Assembly: GCA_964385045.1 (NCBI GenBank)
Contig: CAYLNM010000003.1
Coordinates: 10,403 to 74,402, forward strand
DNA: 64,000 nucleotides
Direction: 5' to 3'
Source of the DNA: CAYLNM01 sp964385045
GTDB taxonomy: Bacteria; Planctomycetota; Phycisphaerae; Phycisphaerales; SM1A02
The position numbers and the translations under genes were made by a program. The notes under the pieces were generated by a model. It had not been told where the DNA came from. It saw only the letters and a program-made list of their open reading frames with translations, and did not search any database. The stretch's first letter is position 1. Every line of letters starts with the position of its first letter. This document shows positions 17,506 to 26,592 of the stretch, piece by piece.

Positions 17506-18438
17506 ATGACCAGTCGCCTCCTCGCCATCGTCCCCGGCCTCCTCGCCGCCGCCCTGCTGGCGTGCGCGATCGTCGGCTGCGCGCCCTCCGACTCCACCGC
17601 CGCGGACGAGGCCGCCGACGACCGTCCGACGGTCGCGGTGAGCGTGCCGCCCCACGGCTGGCTCGTCCGCCGGATCGGCGGCGACGACGTGCGGATCCTG
17701 GTGGCCTTGTCCGGGATCGCGAGCTGCCATGACGGCGCCCCGCCGGAGGCCGCGGTGGTCGCGCTCTCGCGGGCGGATCTCTACCTCCGCTCGGGCATCC
17801 TCGCCGAGCGCGGCGCGTGGCTGGACACCGTGATCAGGGACGGCCGCGTGCCCAGCCTCGACCTGCTCGCGGCGGCCCGCGACGGACTGGACCCCGAGCT
17901 CGCCGCGGCGGTCGCGCACGATCCCCACGCCTGGACGAGCCCGCGCGCCCTGCGCCGGCAGGCGGCGGCGATCCGCGACGCGTTCGTCGAGCGGTGGCCG
18001 GAGCGCGCCGAGGCCTTCCGCGCGCGGGCGACCGCGCTCGACGCCGAGCTCGCCGCGCTCGAGGCCGAGGTCGACGCGCGGCTGGCCGCCGCGGCCGGCG
18101 GCACCGTCGTCGTGGACCACGCCGCGTGGACGTGGCTCGCGGCCGAGCACGGGATCGACCAGCTGACGGTCAAGCCCGACCCCGGCAGTCCGTCGGACCG
18201 CGGGCTCGAGGATCTGCGCCGCACGATGACCGACCGCGGCATCCGGTGGATCGTGGTGCAGCCCCAGCACGATCCGCGGGCCAGCGTCGCCCTGGCCGAG
18301 GCGGTGGGGGCGGAGCTCGTCTCGCTCGACCCGATGGCCGCCGACCCGACCGCGGCGATCGCGGAGGCGGCGGTGACGCTCGACCGCATCGCGGCCGGAC
18401 GATCCCTCGCCGCGGGCGAACCGGCCCCCGGGACGTGA
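17506..18438 (+). CDS. znuA: zinc/manganese ABC transporter substrate-binding lipoprotein (ZnuA-like)
   Basis: A 310-residue lipoprotein: hydrophobic helix then lipobox AIVGC at about 21-25. It belongs to the cluster A-I metal-binding proteins. Candidate metal ligands are His in SCHDGAPPEA (where relatives read GADPHxYEPTP), His in HDPHAWTSP, His in VVDHAAWTWLA, and the Asp of QHDPR. The long His/Asp-rich loop of many ZnuA proteins is missing. It captures divalent metal outside the membrane for the ATPase and permease encoded next. There is no room for a Shine-Dalgarno site on a transcript starting from the promoter above. Confidence 0.82.
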   Translation: MTSRLLAIVPGLLAAALLACAIVGCAPSDSTAADEAADDRPTVAVSVPPHGWLVRRIGGDDVRILVALSGIASCHDGAPPEAAVVALSRADLYLRSGILAERGAWLDTVIRDGRVPSLDLLAAARDGLDPELAAAVAHDPHAWTSPRALRRQAAAIRDAFVERWPERAEAFRARATALDAELAALEAEVDARLAAAAGGTVVVDHAAWTWLAAEHGIDQLTVKPDPGSPSDRGLEDLRRTMTDRGIRWIVVQPQHDPRASVALAEAVGAELVSLDPMAADPTAAIAEAAVTLDRIAAGRSLAAGEPAPGT

Positions 18439-19253
18439 CCGCGGCCGGACCCGCGATCCGGCTCGACGGCGTGCACGTGCGGTATCCCGGCGGCGTGCAC
18501 GCCCTCCGCGGGGCCACGCTCGAGGTGCCGCGCGGCGGACGCATCCTGCTGGTGGGCGAGAACGGCTCGGGCAAGTCCACCGTGCTGCGGGCCTGCCTCG
18601 GCCTGGTCGCGCCGGCCGCCGGCCGCGTGCAGGTCCTCGGCGGCCGCCCCGCGGACGCCCGGACCCGCGTGGGGTGGGTCCCGCAGGGCTCGACGATCGC
18701 GACCGACGCCCCGGCCACGGTGCTCGACGTGGTCCTCACCGGACACGCCGCCGCCCGGCGGCTCGGGATCCGCTGGCCGCGGGCGGCCCGCGACGCGGCG
18801 ATGCGCCGGCTGGAGCAGGTCGACCTCGCGGACCTCGCGCGGCGGCCGGTGTCGGCGCTCTCGGGCGGCCAGCGCCAGCGCATGCTGCTCGCCCGCGCCC
18901 TCGTGGGGGACCCGGCCCTCCTCATGCTCGACGAGCCGACGACCGGCCTCGACGACGCGTCCACCGCGCGGATGATGGCGATCGCGGCCGAGCTCCCCGC
19001 GGCGGTCACCCTGCTCGCCACCACCCACGATCACCGGCTGCAGACGATGCCCGGCGCCGGCGTGATCGCGCTCCGCGGCGGCCGCGTCGAGGGCGACGGC
19101 CACGCCCACGCCGCCGACGGCACGTGCCCGATCGACCACGCGCCGCTGCCGGCGACGCCGACCCTGGACGCGGCCGCCGCGCCCGACGACCCCGGCCGCG
19201 CGGACGACGGCGCGGGGGCCGGCGTCCGCCCGCCCGCCGGGGCCGCCCGATGA
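18435..19253 (+). CDS. znuC: metal ABC transporter ATP-binding protein (ZnuC-like)
   Basis: A 272-residue ATPase starting at a GTG that overlaps the znuA stop (GTGA). It has Walker A GENGSGKST (about 36-44), Q-loop VGWVPQG, signature LSGGQRQR, Walker B LLMLDEPT and the H-loop His in ATTHDHR. The C-terminal 50 residues hold a His/Cys-containing stretch (DGHAHAADGTCPIDHAPL) that could bind metal. An Ala/Pro/Asp-rich tail follows. It energises import through the permease encoded immediately downstream. Confidence 0.88.
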   Translation: MTAAGPAIRLDGVHVRYPGGVHALRGATLEVPRGGRILLVGENGSGKSTVLRACLGLVAPAAGRVQVLGGRPADARTRVGWVPQGSTIATDAPATVLDVVLTGHAAARRLGIRWPRAARDAAMRRLEQVDLADLARRPVSALSGGQRQRMLLARALVGDPALLMLDEPTTGLDDASTARMMAIAAELPAAVTLLATTHDHRLQTMPGAGVIALRGGRVEGDGHAHAADGTCPIDHAPLPATPTLDAAAAPDDPGRADDGAGAGVRPPAGAAR

Positions 19254-20191
19254 TCGAGTTCCTCCGCACGCTCCCCGAGAGCCCCCTGCTGCAGGCGGGC
19301 CTGCTCGCGGGCCTGCTCGCCGGGGCCGCGTGCGGGCTCACCGGACCGCTGGTCGTCCGCCGCCGACTCGTGATGCTCGTGGGGGCGATCGCCCACGTCG
19401 CGATCGGCGGCGTGGGAACCGCGATCTGGGCCCGCCACGCGATGCCGGAGACCTTCGGCTGGCTGGATCCGGTGCACGGGGCGCTGGTGGCCGCGGTCGG
19501 GGCGGCCCTGCTGCTGGCGTGGCTCCGCCGCCGCGCCGGCGACCGGCTCGACATGCTGGTCGGCGCGGTGTGGGCGGTGGGCATGGCGGTGGGCCTCATG
19601 CTCGCCCGGCTGGCCCCGGGGGCCACGGGCGAGCTCTCCGGCGCGCTGTTCGGCAACCTCGCCGCGGTGGACCGCGCGTCCCTGTGGCTCTCGGCCGCGC
19701 TGGTGGCGGTGCTGCTGCTGGCGGTGCTCGCCCTGGGCCGGATGCTCCTGGCCACCACCGTCGACGAGCCCTTCGCCGAGTCGCGCGGCCTGCCGGTGGC
19801 GGCCCTCGACACGCTGGTCCTGGTGCTCGTCGCCCTCGCGGTGGTGGTGCTCGTCCGCGTGACCGGGCTGCTGCTCGTCCTCGCCCTGCTCACGCTCCCC
19901 GCCGCGACCGCCGGCCGCTTCGTCACCCGGCTGTGGCCGATGTCGCTCGCGGCGGCCGGGCTCGCGGCGGCGGTGGCCACCGTGCCGCGGATGGCGGTCT
20001 ACGGCACCGGCCTCACCCCCGAGGCCGCCATCGTGCTCGCCTCGGCCGCGGTCTACCTGCTCGTCCTCGCCGGCGATCTCGTGCGGCGCCGCGTCGCGGG
20101 GGCCCCGGGCGACGAGGACCACGACAGCGCGCGGGCCGGAGCCCCGGGCGCCCCCGACGCCCCGAGCGCTCCAAGCGCCCCCGCCACGTGA
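19250..20191 (+). CDS. znuB: metal ABC transporter permease (ZnuB-like)
   Basis: A 313-residue permease of the ABC-3 family with eight or nine hydrophobic helices. Family landmarks include GPLVVRRRLVMLVGAIAHVA near the start, GELSGALFGNLAAVDRAS in the middle, and VVLVRVTGLLLVLALLTLPA near the coupling region. A hydrophilic tail of about 25 residues ends in repeated Ala/Pro/Ser. The ATG overlaps the znuC stop (ATGA). Confidence 0.87.
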   Translation: MIEFLRTLPESPLLQAGLLAGLLAGAACGLTGPLVVRRRLVMLVGAIAHVAIGGVGTAIWARHAMPETFGWLDPVHGALVAAVGAALLLAWLRRRAGDRLDMLVGAVWAVGMAVGLMLARLAPGATGELSGALFGNLAAVDRASLWLSAALVAVLLLAVLALGRMLLATTVDEPFAESRGLPVAALDTLVLVLVALAVVVLVRVTGLLLVLALLTLPAATAGRFVTRLWPMSLAAAGLAAAVATVPRMAVYGTGLTPEAAIVLASAAVYLLVLAGDLVRRRVAGAPGDEDHDSARAGAPGAPDAPSAPSAPAT

Positions 20192-20958
20192 GCCGCTTCC
20201 GCCGCTGGATCGGGATCGACTACTCCGGCGCCGCGACGGCCGACACTCGGCTGCCGGGCCTGGCGGTGGCGATGGTCGACGAACCGGGGGCCGGGGCCGA
20301 GCTCGTCCGCCCCCCCGCCCCCCGCACCCGCAACTGGACCCGCCGCGAGCTCGCGGCGTGGCTCGAGGCGCGGCTGGCCGAGGACGTGCCGACCGTCGCG
20401 GGCATCGACCACGCCTTCGGCCACCCGCGCGCGCACGTCGCGGCGGCGGGCCACCGCGACTGGGACGCGTGGCTGGCCGCCGCCGCCCGCGACTGGCCCG
20501 CCGACGGGGCGGACGTGACGGTCAAGGACCTGCGGAAGGGCGGCGCGCCCGTCGGCGACGCCGCGCTGCTCCGCCGCACCGACGCGTGGACCGCGGGCGT
20601 CAAGCCGGTCTTCCTGTTCGACGTGCAGGGCTCGGTCGCCACGAGCACCCACGCGGGCCTCGCCTGGCTCCACCGGCTGCGCACGCGCGGGCCGCGTCGG
20701 CGGCTGCACGCGTGGCCGTTCGACGGCTTCGAGCCCCCGCCCGGGGCGTCGATGATCGCCGAGGTCTTCCCGTCGCTGCTGCGCCGCCGCTGGCCGCGGG
20801 AGGAGCGGACGGTCGACCAGCACGACGCGTGGTGCGTGGCCACGTGGCTGGCCGAGTCGGACGCGAGCGGGGCGCTCGAGCACCACCTGCAGCCGCCGCT
20901 GCCGCCCGCGGTCGCCGACGACGCGCGGCTCGAGGGCTGGATCCTCGGCGTCCACTGA
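20188..20958 (+). CDS. conserved hypothetical protein with GIDYSGA motif, coupled to znuABC
   Basis: A 256-residue soluble protein starting at a GTG that overlaps the znuB stop. It opens with RWIGIDYSGAATADTRLPGL. An Asp in a first beta strand followed by a small-residue turn recalls RNase H-fold proteins such as the DUF429 group. Further conserved-looking blocks are VAGIDHAFGHP, VKPVFLFDVQGSVATSTHAG and AEVFPSLLRRRW, then DQHDAWCVATWLAES. Acidic residues in the first, second and last blocks could form a metal site. Function unknown. The coupling suggests co-expression under metal limitation. Confidence 0.7.
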   Translation: MSRFRRWIGIDYSGAATADTRLPGLAVAMVDEPGAGAELVRPPAPRTRNWTRRELAAWLEARLAEDVPTVAGIDHAFGHPRAHVAAAGHRDWDAWLAAAARDWPADGADVTVKDLRKGGAPVGDAALLRRTDAWTAGVKPVFLFDVQGSVATSTHAGLAWLHRLRTRGPRRRLHAWPFDGFEPPPGASMIAEVFPSLLRRRWPREERTVDQHDAWCVATWLAESDASGALEHHLQPPLPPAVADDARLEGWILGVH

Positions 20959-20975
20959 TCGGCCCCACGAAGACG

Positions 20976-21012
20976 GCCCCGGCGGGACGCGTGGGGGTGC
21001 GCCCGCCGGGGC
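20976..21012. terminator. bidirectional terminator between converging transcripts
   Basis: A perfect 11-bp stem (20976-20986 with 21002-21012) encloses a 15-base loop. It is midway between the stop of the znu-linked gene and the stop of the opposing propeller gene. Confidence 0.65.
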
Positions 21013-21066
21013 CTGCGTGGGGGTTCGTGGACGGCCGATGATCGCACGGCCGCCGAGCCGGGACGA

Positions 21067-24000
21067 TCAGACGTCGCCCGCCGTCGCCGCGGCGCCCTGG
21101 TAGTCGATCCGCAGCCCCGTCTTGGGCGCCTCCATCTCGCGGAGCTCGACCTGCTCCTCCCAGTGCTCGCCCCACAGGATGGTGGTGGGCGAGGTGGGAT
21201 CGCCGACCACCTCGACGTCGCGGTGCATGGTCGTGCCGCCGACCTCCAGCACCACGCGGTAGGTGCCGGGCTCGACCCGCAGGCCCCAGCGGCGGCGACC
21301 CCGCGGCTCCTCCCGGCCGTCCCAGCGGACCGCGTGGAGCCCGGCGTCCCCGTCGGCGTCGAGCTCGCGGACGAGCTCGCCGTCGAGCGTGGTGACGCGG
21401 AGCGACACGTCGTCGGCCTCGCGGCTCAGGCTGTAGTGGATCGTGGTCGCCGAGCCGTCCTGCTCGCCGGTCCACGCCCGCAGGTGCCCGCCGCGGCTGG
21501 CCTGCCGCCGCCAGTACACGATGCGCGGCGGCTCGTAGAGCATGGCGCGGGCGGCGAGCGCCTCCGGCGTCATCTGCCGGATCGTCTCGCCGTTGACGAT
21601 CCACACCGAGCGGCCGTGGGTGCCGAGGACGACGTCGCCCGACCACTCGTGCTGCGCGATGCCGTGCACCGCGACCGTGGGCAGGTCCGGACCGCTCAGC
21701 CGGGTCCAGCTCCCGCCGCGATCGACGCTGACGTGGAAGCCGAACTCGGTGCCGAGCCAGAGGACGTCGGGGTTGCGGATGTCCTCGGCGATCGTCCGCG
21801 CCGAGCCGTTGGCCGCGGTCAGGTTGGCGGTGATCGACCGCCAGGTCGCGCCCTTGTCCTCGCTCACGAAGACGAAGGGGTCGTCGACGTCGGAGCGGTG
21901 GCCGTCCATCGTCATGTAGACGCGGTCGGTCTCGAAGCGCGAGGCGACCAGCTCGCTCACCAGCATGCGGGTGGGGACGAGCTCGTCGATCCGCCGGGTG
22001 GCGGGCTCGCCGGCGGGCTCCCCGTCCGCCTCGGCGTCGCCGCCCGCGGGCGCGGCCGGAGCCGCGGCCGGCTGCTCGCGCCGACCCTCGAAGCTCGCCA
22101 TCTCCACGCCGCCCGCCGCGACCGCGCCGGACATCGAGCCGTCGGCGGCGAGGGTGCCCGAGATCGTGAACGGGAAGTCGGGCGTCTGCGCGTCGAGCCG
22201 GAGGGTGCCGGCGCCGGGGTCGTGGACGCCGACGACCGGGATCGCGCCCATCTCGCTGCGGAGCGTGCCCTCGACGCGGGCGTCCTCGCCGAGCTCGAGC
22301 TCCAGCGTGAAGGACTGCTCGCCCGCCTCGCTGGTGGCGGTGCCCCGCCAGGTGCCGCTCACGGGATCGCTCGCCGCGGGGGCGGGCGACTCGGGAGCGT
22401 CCGGCGCCGCGGCGCGACCCGCGCCGCGGCCGCGACCTTCGCCCCGGCCTTCGCCGCGACCCTCGCCGCCGGCCCCGAGCCGCTGCGCGAGCCGGGCGAG
22501 CTCCTCGGCGTCGATCGCGCCGTCGTCGTTGCGGTCGAGCCGCTCGAACATGCCGATCATCCGCTCGCCCGCCTCGGCCCGGGTGATGCGGCCGTCGCCG
22601 TCGGCGTCGCGGGACCGGATCATCTCCATCATGCGGGCGGCCCGGCGGGCGCGATCGCCCCGGGCCCCGCGACCCTCGCCGCCGGCCCCGCGGCCCTCGC
22701 CGCGCGCCCCGCGCCCGCGCCGCGGACGCTCGGCCGCCGGCTCGTCGCCCTCGGCCCCGGCGGCCTCGGCATCGGCCTCGTCGCCGATCGTGAAGAGATC
22801 GGCCCACGTGTCGCCGCCGTCCCACGTCGCCCAGAGGGCGCCGTCGTCGGTGCCGACGTAGATGAGGTCCTTGTCCCGCGGCGACATGCTCAGCGCCGTC
22901 GCGGCGCCGCGCTCGCCGTGGGAGATCTCGGGCGAGATCGGCTCCATGCGCTCGCCCTGCTCCTCGCTCTTGAAGACGTGGTTGCCCGCCGCGTAGTAGA
23001 TCGACGGATTGTGCGGACTGAGGATGTACGGCGCCCGCCAGTTGAAGCGGAACTGCATGCCCTCCTGCGGCCGCGGACGGATGCGCCCGCGCTCGCCGGT
23101 GCGGAGGTTGATGCGGCCGTAGCCGCCGTTCTGCGACTGGTAGTAGACGAGGTCCGGGTCCTCCGGATCGACGCGGCAGATGAAGCCGTCGCCGCCGCCG
23201 ACGCGGTACCAGTCCTCGCCCCGCGGGCCGCCGGCGTCGGCCACGCGGCTCGGTCCGCCCCAGGAGCCGTTGTCCTGCAGGCCGCCGTAGATGCGGTAGT
23301 CGGGACGGGTGTCCACCGTGATGTGGTAGAACTGCCCGATCGCGAACTGGTTGAGGTGGTCCCACGTCTCCATGCGGTCGTAGGTGACGTACACGCCGCC
23401 GTCGTTGCCGAGGATGATGTGGCGACCGTCGTTCGGGTTGACCCACATCGCGTGGTGATCGACGTGCACCGCGCCGTTCGCGCCGCGGTGGGCGTCGTCG
23501 CGGAACGTCTCGCCGCCGTCGGACGAGGTGTGCAGCGCGATGCCGCCCACGTGGATGAACGACTCGTCGGTCGGGTCGACCTCCATCTGGCTGAAGTACA
23601 TCGGCCGCGGGTTGAGCGAGTTGATCCGCTCCCAGGTGTCGCCGCCGTCGGCGGAGCGGAAGATGCCGCCCCGCTCGAAGCCGTCGGGGCCCTGCTCGTC
23701 CTGCAGGTTGCCCCGCTGGCCGCCGAGCCGCGTGCCCCAGGGGCTGCGGCGACGGGCGGTCTCGCGGTCGATCTCGGCGTCCTCGGTCTGCGAGGGCCGC
23801 CGGTCGAAGGTCAGCGTGGTGGTCATGACCTCGCCGTCGCGCACGTACTCGACGCTGACGTTGTCGCCGGCGCGATACTGGCGGATCGAGCGGACGAGGC
23901 CGTCGTAGCCGCCGGTGGTCGCCCGGCCGTCCACCTTGAGGACGATGTCGCCGGACTCGAGCCCCGCCGCCTCGGCGGGCCCGTCCTCGGTGACCTGGGT

Positions 24001-25023
24001 GAGCCGGGCCCCGATCGCGCCCGCGTCCTCGCCCTGCACGCCCATGAACGCCATGTCCTCGGGCTCGAGGCCGATCAGCTCGGTCTCGACGATCGCCCAC
24101 ACGACGTCGGGGTCGGCGCGGTAGTACTCGATGTCGATGCGGCCGATGTCGACCGTCGGCAGCCCTTCGGTGAGCCGCTCGAACGAGTCGCCCCCGTCGG
24201 TGGACCGCCAGATGCCGGCCTTGGGGCCGTACTTGACCGCGGGGTCGTTGGTGTCGAAGCCGTCCCGGCGGCGGGTGTAGCTCGCGGCGAGGATCGTGTC
24301 CGGGTCCTCGGGGTGGAGCTGGATGTCGATGACGCCGGTGTCGTCGCCGAGGTCGAGGATCCGCTCCCAGGTCGCGCCGCCGTCGGTGGTGCGGAAGAGG
24401 CCGCGCTGCTCGTTGGGGCCCCACAGGCGGCCCAGCGCGCCGACGTAGACGACGTCGGGGTCCTCCGGGTGGATGCGGATGGAGCCGATCTGGAACGAGT
24501 CCTCGAGGCCCATGTGCTCCCAGGTCTTCCCGCCGTCGGTCGACTTGTAGACGCCGTTGCCCCAGGACGAGCTGTTGCGCGGGTTCTCCTCGCCGGTGCC
24601 GACCCAGACGACGTCGGGGTCGCCCTGCCAGACCTCGACGTCGCCGACCGACGCGACCGGCTGGTCGTTGAACAGATGCTCGAAGGTGGTGCCGGCGTTG
24701 GTCGTCCGGAGGACGCCGCCGGAGGCCGCGGCCACGTAGAAGATCGACGGATCGTCCTCGTAGACGGCGAGGTCGGTGATGCGGCCGCCGAAGTGCGTCG
24801 GGCCGACCGACCGGAAGTCGAGGGCGGGCACCCAGTCGGCGGGGATGGCCGCGACGGGGCCGTCGGCGACCCGGGCCGTGGCGATCGAGCCGGCCGAGCC
24901 GGCGGCGGTCCCGGCGAGGGCGGTGAAGGCGGCGGTGGCGGTGGTGGCCACGGCGATCGTCGTCGCACGGCGGCCGCCGGCGGCGCGGGGCCGCCGGCAC
25001 GCGTGAGCGGGGCGTCGGAGCAC
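21067..25023 (-). CDS. giant secreted sortilin/BNR beta-propeller protein with PDZ, EF-hand and FlgD-like segments
   Basis: A 1318-residue protein. The GTG at 25023 is supported by AAGGA eight bases upstream. A signal-like N-terminus is followed by BNR/Asp-box propeller repeats such as KSTDGGKTWEHMG, RTTDGGATWERI and RSTDGGDSFERL (about 80-310). A PDZ domain follows at about 330-405 (GPAEAAGLESGDIVLKVDGR). More Asp-box repeats come after it, then an EF-hand pair near 797-848 (DADGDGRITRAEAG and DRNDDGAIDAEELA) flanked by Arg/Gly-rich linkers. Another propeller part and a FlgD-like Ig end (VRWDGREEPRG, then LRVEPGTYRVVLEV, about 1200-1270) complete it. Relatives are annotated as glycosyl hydrolases or VPS10-like proteins without proven activity. 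It is probably an extracytoplasmic binding or assembly protein. Confidence 0.85.
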   Translation of the reverse strand: MLRRPAHACRRPRAAGGRRATTIAVATTATAAFTALAGTAAGSAGSIATARVADGPVAAIPADWVPALDFRSVGPTHFGGRITDLAVYEDDPSIFYVAAASGGVLRTTNAGTTFEHLFNDQPVASVGDVEVWQGDPDVVWVGTGEENPRNSSSWGNGVYKSTDGGKTWEHMGLEDSFQIGSIRIHPEDPDVVYVGALGRLWGPNEQRGLFRTTDGGATWERILDLGDDTGVIDIQLHPEDPDTILAASYTRRRDGFDTNDPAVKYGPKAGIWRSTDGGDSFERLTEGLPTVDIGRIDIEYYRADPDVVWAIVETELIGLEPEDMAFMGVQGEDAGAIGARLTQVTEDGPAEAAGLESGDIVLKVDGRATTGGYDGLVRSIRQYRAGDNVSVEYVRDGEVMTTTLTFDRRPSQTEDAEIDRETARRRSPWGTRLGGQRGNLQDEQGPDGFERGGIFRSADGGDTWERINSLNPRPMYFSQMEVDPTDESFIHVGGIALHTSSDGGETFRDDAHRGANGAVHVDHHAMWVNPNDGRHIILGNDGGVYVTYDRMETWDHLNQFAIGQFYHITVDTRPDYRIYGGLQDNGSWGGPSRVADAGGPRGEDWYRVGGGDGFICRVDPEDPDLVYYQSQNGGYGRINLRTGERGRIRPRPQEGMQFRFNWRAPYILSPHNPSIYYAAGNHVFKSEEQGERMEPISPEISHGERGAATALSMSPRDKDLIYVGTDDGALWATWDGGDTWADLFTIGDEADAEAAGAEGDEPAAERPRRGRGARGEGRGAGGEGRGARGDRARRAARMMEMIRSRDADGDGRITRAEAGERMIGMFERLDRNDDGAIDAEELARLAQRLGAGGEGRGEGRGEGRGRGAGRAAAPDAPESPAPAASDPVSGTWRGTATSEAGEQSFTLELELGEDARVEGTLRSEMGAIPVVGVHDPGAGTLRLDAQTPDFPFTISGTLAADGSMSGAVAAGGVEMASFEGRREQPAAAPAAPAGGDAEADGEPAGEPATRRIDELVPTRMLVSELVASRFETDRVYMTMDGHRSDVDDPFVFVSEDKGATWRSITANLTAANGSARTIAEDIRNPDVLWLGTEFGFHVSVDRGGSWTRLSGPDLPTVAVHGIAQHEWSGDVVLGTHGRSVWIVNGETIRQMTPEALAARAMLYEPPRIVYWRRQASRGGHLRAWTGEQDGSATTIHYSLSREADDVSLRVTTLDGELVRELDADGDAGLHAVRWDGREEPRGRRRWGLRVEPGTYRVVLEVGGTTMHRDVEVVGDPTSPTTILWGEHWEEQVELREMEAPKTGLRIDYQGAAATAGDV

Positions 25024-25322
25024 GATGGAATCCTTCGGTCCTGGGGATGGGCGGGCCGGCGAACGGGCCTCCCCCCGGCCGCCGGGTCCCGTCGCCCGGG
25101 CCGGCGGCGGGAGGGCCGGCGGCGCGGACAGCGGGACTCGGGTTCAACCGAGGCGGCGGGCGGGGGCTGCACCCCCACCGGCGGACTCGGCCCAGTCCGA
25201 GGCGCGGGGCCCGCGGGACAGCCGCCGCGTGGCCGCCCGCGGCGATTCGCGCGAACCCCCGGGTCGCCGGCCGTGGCCCGTGGTAGGGTTTCCGAATCCG
25301 CGCAGCCCTCCCCGGGTGACCC

Positions 25323-26393
25323 ATGAGCGAGCCGACCACCCTGCCGATCCACAAGATCGACGTCCACGCCCACTTCCTGCCGGCGCGGCTGCCGGACATG
25401 GCGGCCCGCTCGGGCCACGGCGGGTGGATCGCCCTCTCCCCCGGCGAGGGCGGCAAGCTCACCATGAGCCGGGACGGCGAGTTCTTCCGCGCCATCGAGC
25501 CCAACTGCTTCGACGTGGACGCGCGGCTCGCCGACCTCGACGCGCAGGGCCTCACGATGCAGGCCCTCTCGACGATCCCCGTGATGTTCGGCTACGCGGC
25601 GGGGGCGGAGGACGCCCACTACCTCGGCTCGTACCTCAACGACCACCTCGCCGAGGTCGTCCGCGGCCATCCCGACCGCTTCGCCGGCCTCGGCACGCTG
25701 CCGATGCAGGCCCCCGATCTCGCGATCCGTGAGCTCGAGCGGTGCGTGCGGGACCTGGGGATGGCCGGCGTCCAGATCGGCACCCACGTGAACGGCCGCA
25801 ACCTCGACGACCCGGGCATCGTCGCGGTGCTCGAGGCGGCCCGCGACCTCGGGGCGGGCGTCCTCGTGCACCCGTGGGACATGCTCGGGGCCGAGCGGAT
25901 GGGCCGTCACTGGCTGCCGTGGCTCGTGGGCATGCCGTCGGAGTGCGCGCTGGCGATCGCGTCGATGATCCTCGGCGGCGTCTTCGACCGCGTGCCGGGG
26001 CTGCGCGTCTGCTTCGCCCACGGCGGCGGCGCGTTCCCCTTCATCCTCGGACGGATCGAGCACGGGCACGCGGTGCGGCCGGACCTCGTGGCGACGATGA
26101 CGCCGCGGAAGCCGCGCGAGTACCTCGACCGCTTCTGGGTCGACACCGGCGTGCACGACGACCACGCCTTCCGCTACCTCTTCGAGCTGATGGGTCCGGC
26201 CGGCATCTGCCTCGGATCCGATCAGCCGTTCCCCCTCGGCGAGCAGTCGCCGGGCGAGATCGTCGAGCACGCCGGCATCTCCGCCGCCGACGCCCGCCGC
26301 ATCCTCGAGCTGGAGCCGGCCCGCTTCCTCGGGATCACGCCGCCGAGCGAACGGACGGGCGACGGCGCCGAGCGGGACACGGCCGCGGCCTGA
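25323..26393 (+). CDS. nbaD: 2-amino-3-carboxymuconate-6-semialdehyde decarboxylase (ACMSD)
   Basis: A 356-residue amidohydrolase-2 protein that closely follows ACMSD, including the animal enzyme. Matching blocks are KIDVHAHFLP (metal His-X-His), QALSTIPVMFGYA, GLGTLPMQAPDLAIRELERC, GVQIGTHVNGR, LVHPWDMLGAERMGRHWLPW, VCFAHGGGAFPF and LGSDQPFPLGE (catalytic Asp). It decarboxylates the ring-opened product of 3-hydroxyanthranilate, diverting it from quinolinate toward 2-aminomuconate. It is the first gene of the plus-strand kynurenine group. The dehydrogenase and deaminase for the next steps lie at 45-47.6 kb. Confidence 0.93.
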   Translation: MSEPTTLPIHKIDVHAHFLPARLPDMAARSGHGGWIALSPGEGGKLTMSRDGEFFRAIEPNCFDVDARLADLDAQGLTMQALSTIPVMFGYAAGAEDAHYLGSYLNDHLAEVVRGHPDRFAGLGTLPMQAPDLAIRELERCVRDLGMAGVQIGTHVNGRNLDDPGIVAVLEAARDLGAGVLVHPWDMLGAERMGRHWLPWLVGMPSECALAIASMILGGVFDRVPGLRVCFAHGGGAFPFILGRIEHGHAVRPDLVATMTPRKPREYLDRFWVDTGVHDDHAFRYLFELMGPAGICLGSDQPFPLGEQSPGEIVEHAGISAADARRILELEPARFLGITPPSERTGDGAERDTAAA

Positions 26394-26592
26394 TCGGCGG
26401 TGCGTTCGGCGGGGTGGGACGAAGCGCGTCGCCCGCCGCCGGGCGGGCGCGCCCCCTCGCTATCGTCGAGTCGCCCGGTGGACGCCGGTCCGCCGCTCGG
26501 CGCCCGTCGCCCACCGCCGGTCGCCCGGCGCCCGCCATCCGCCGATCCGCCGCCCGTCATCCGCCGCCCCCGTGATCCCCCGCGAGCCGCCC

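Noticed and set aside
21163..25326. 1387-residue open frame antisense to the propeller gene
   Set aside because: Repetitive Val/Asp/Arg/His composition without family features; the minus-strand protein has clear Asp-box, PDZ and EF-hand motifs.
20600..25555. 1651-residue minus-strand open frame in another phase over the propeller gene
   Set aside because: Arg-rich frame-shift shadow that also runs through the opposite-strand znu-linked gene.
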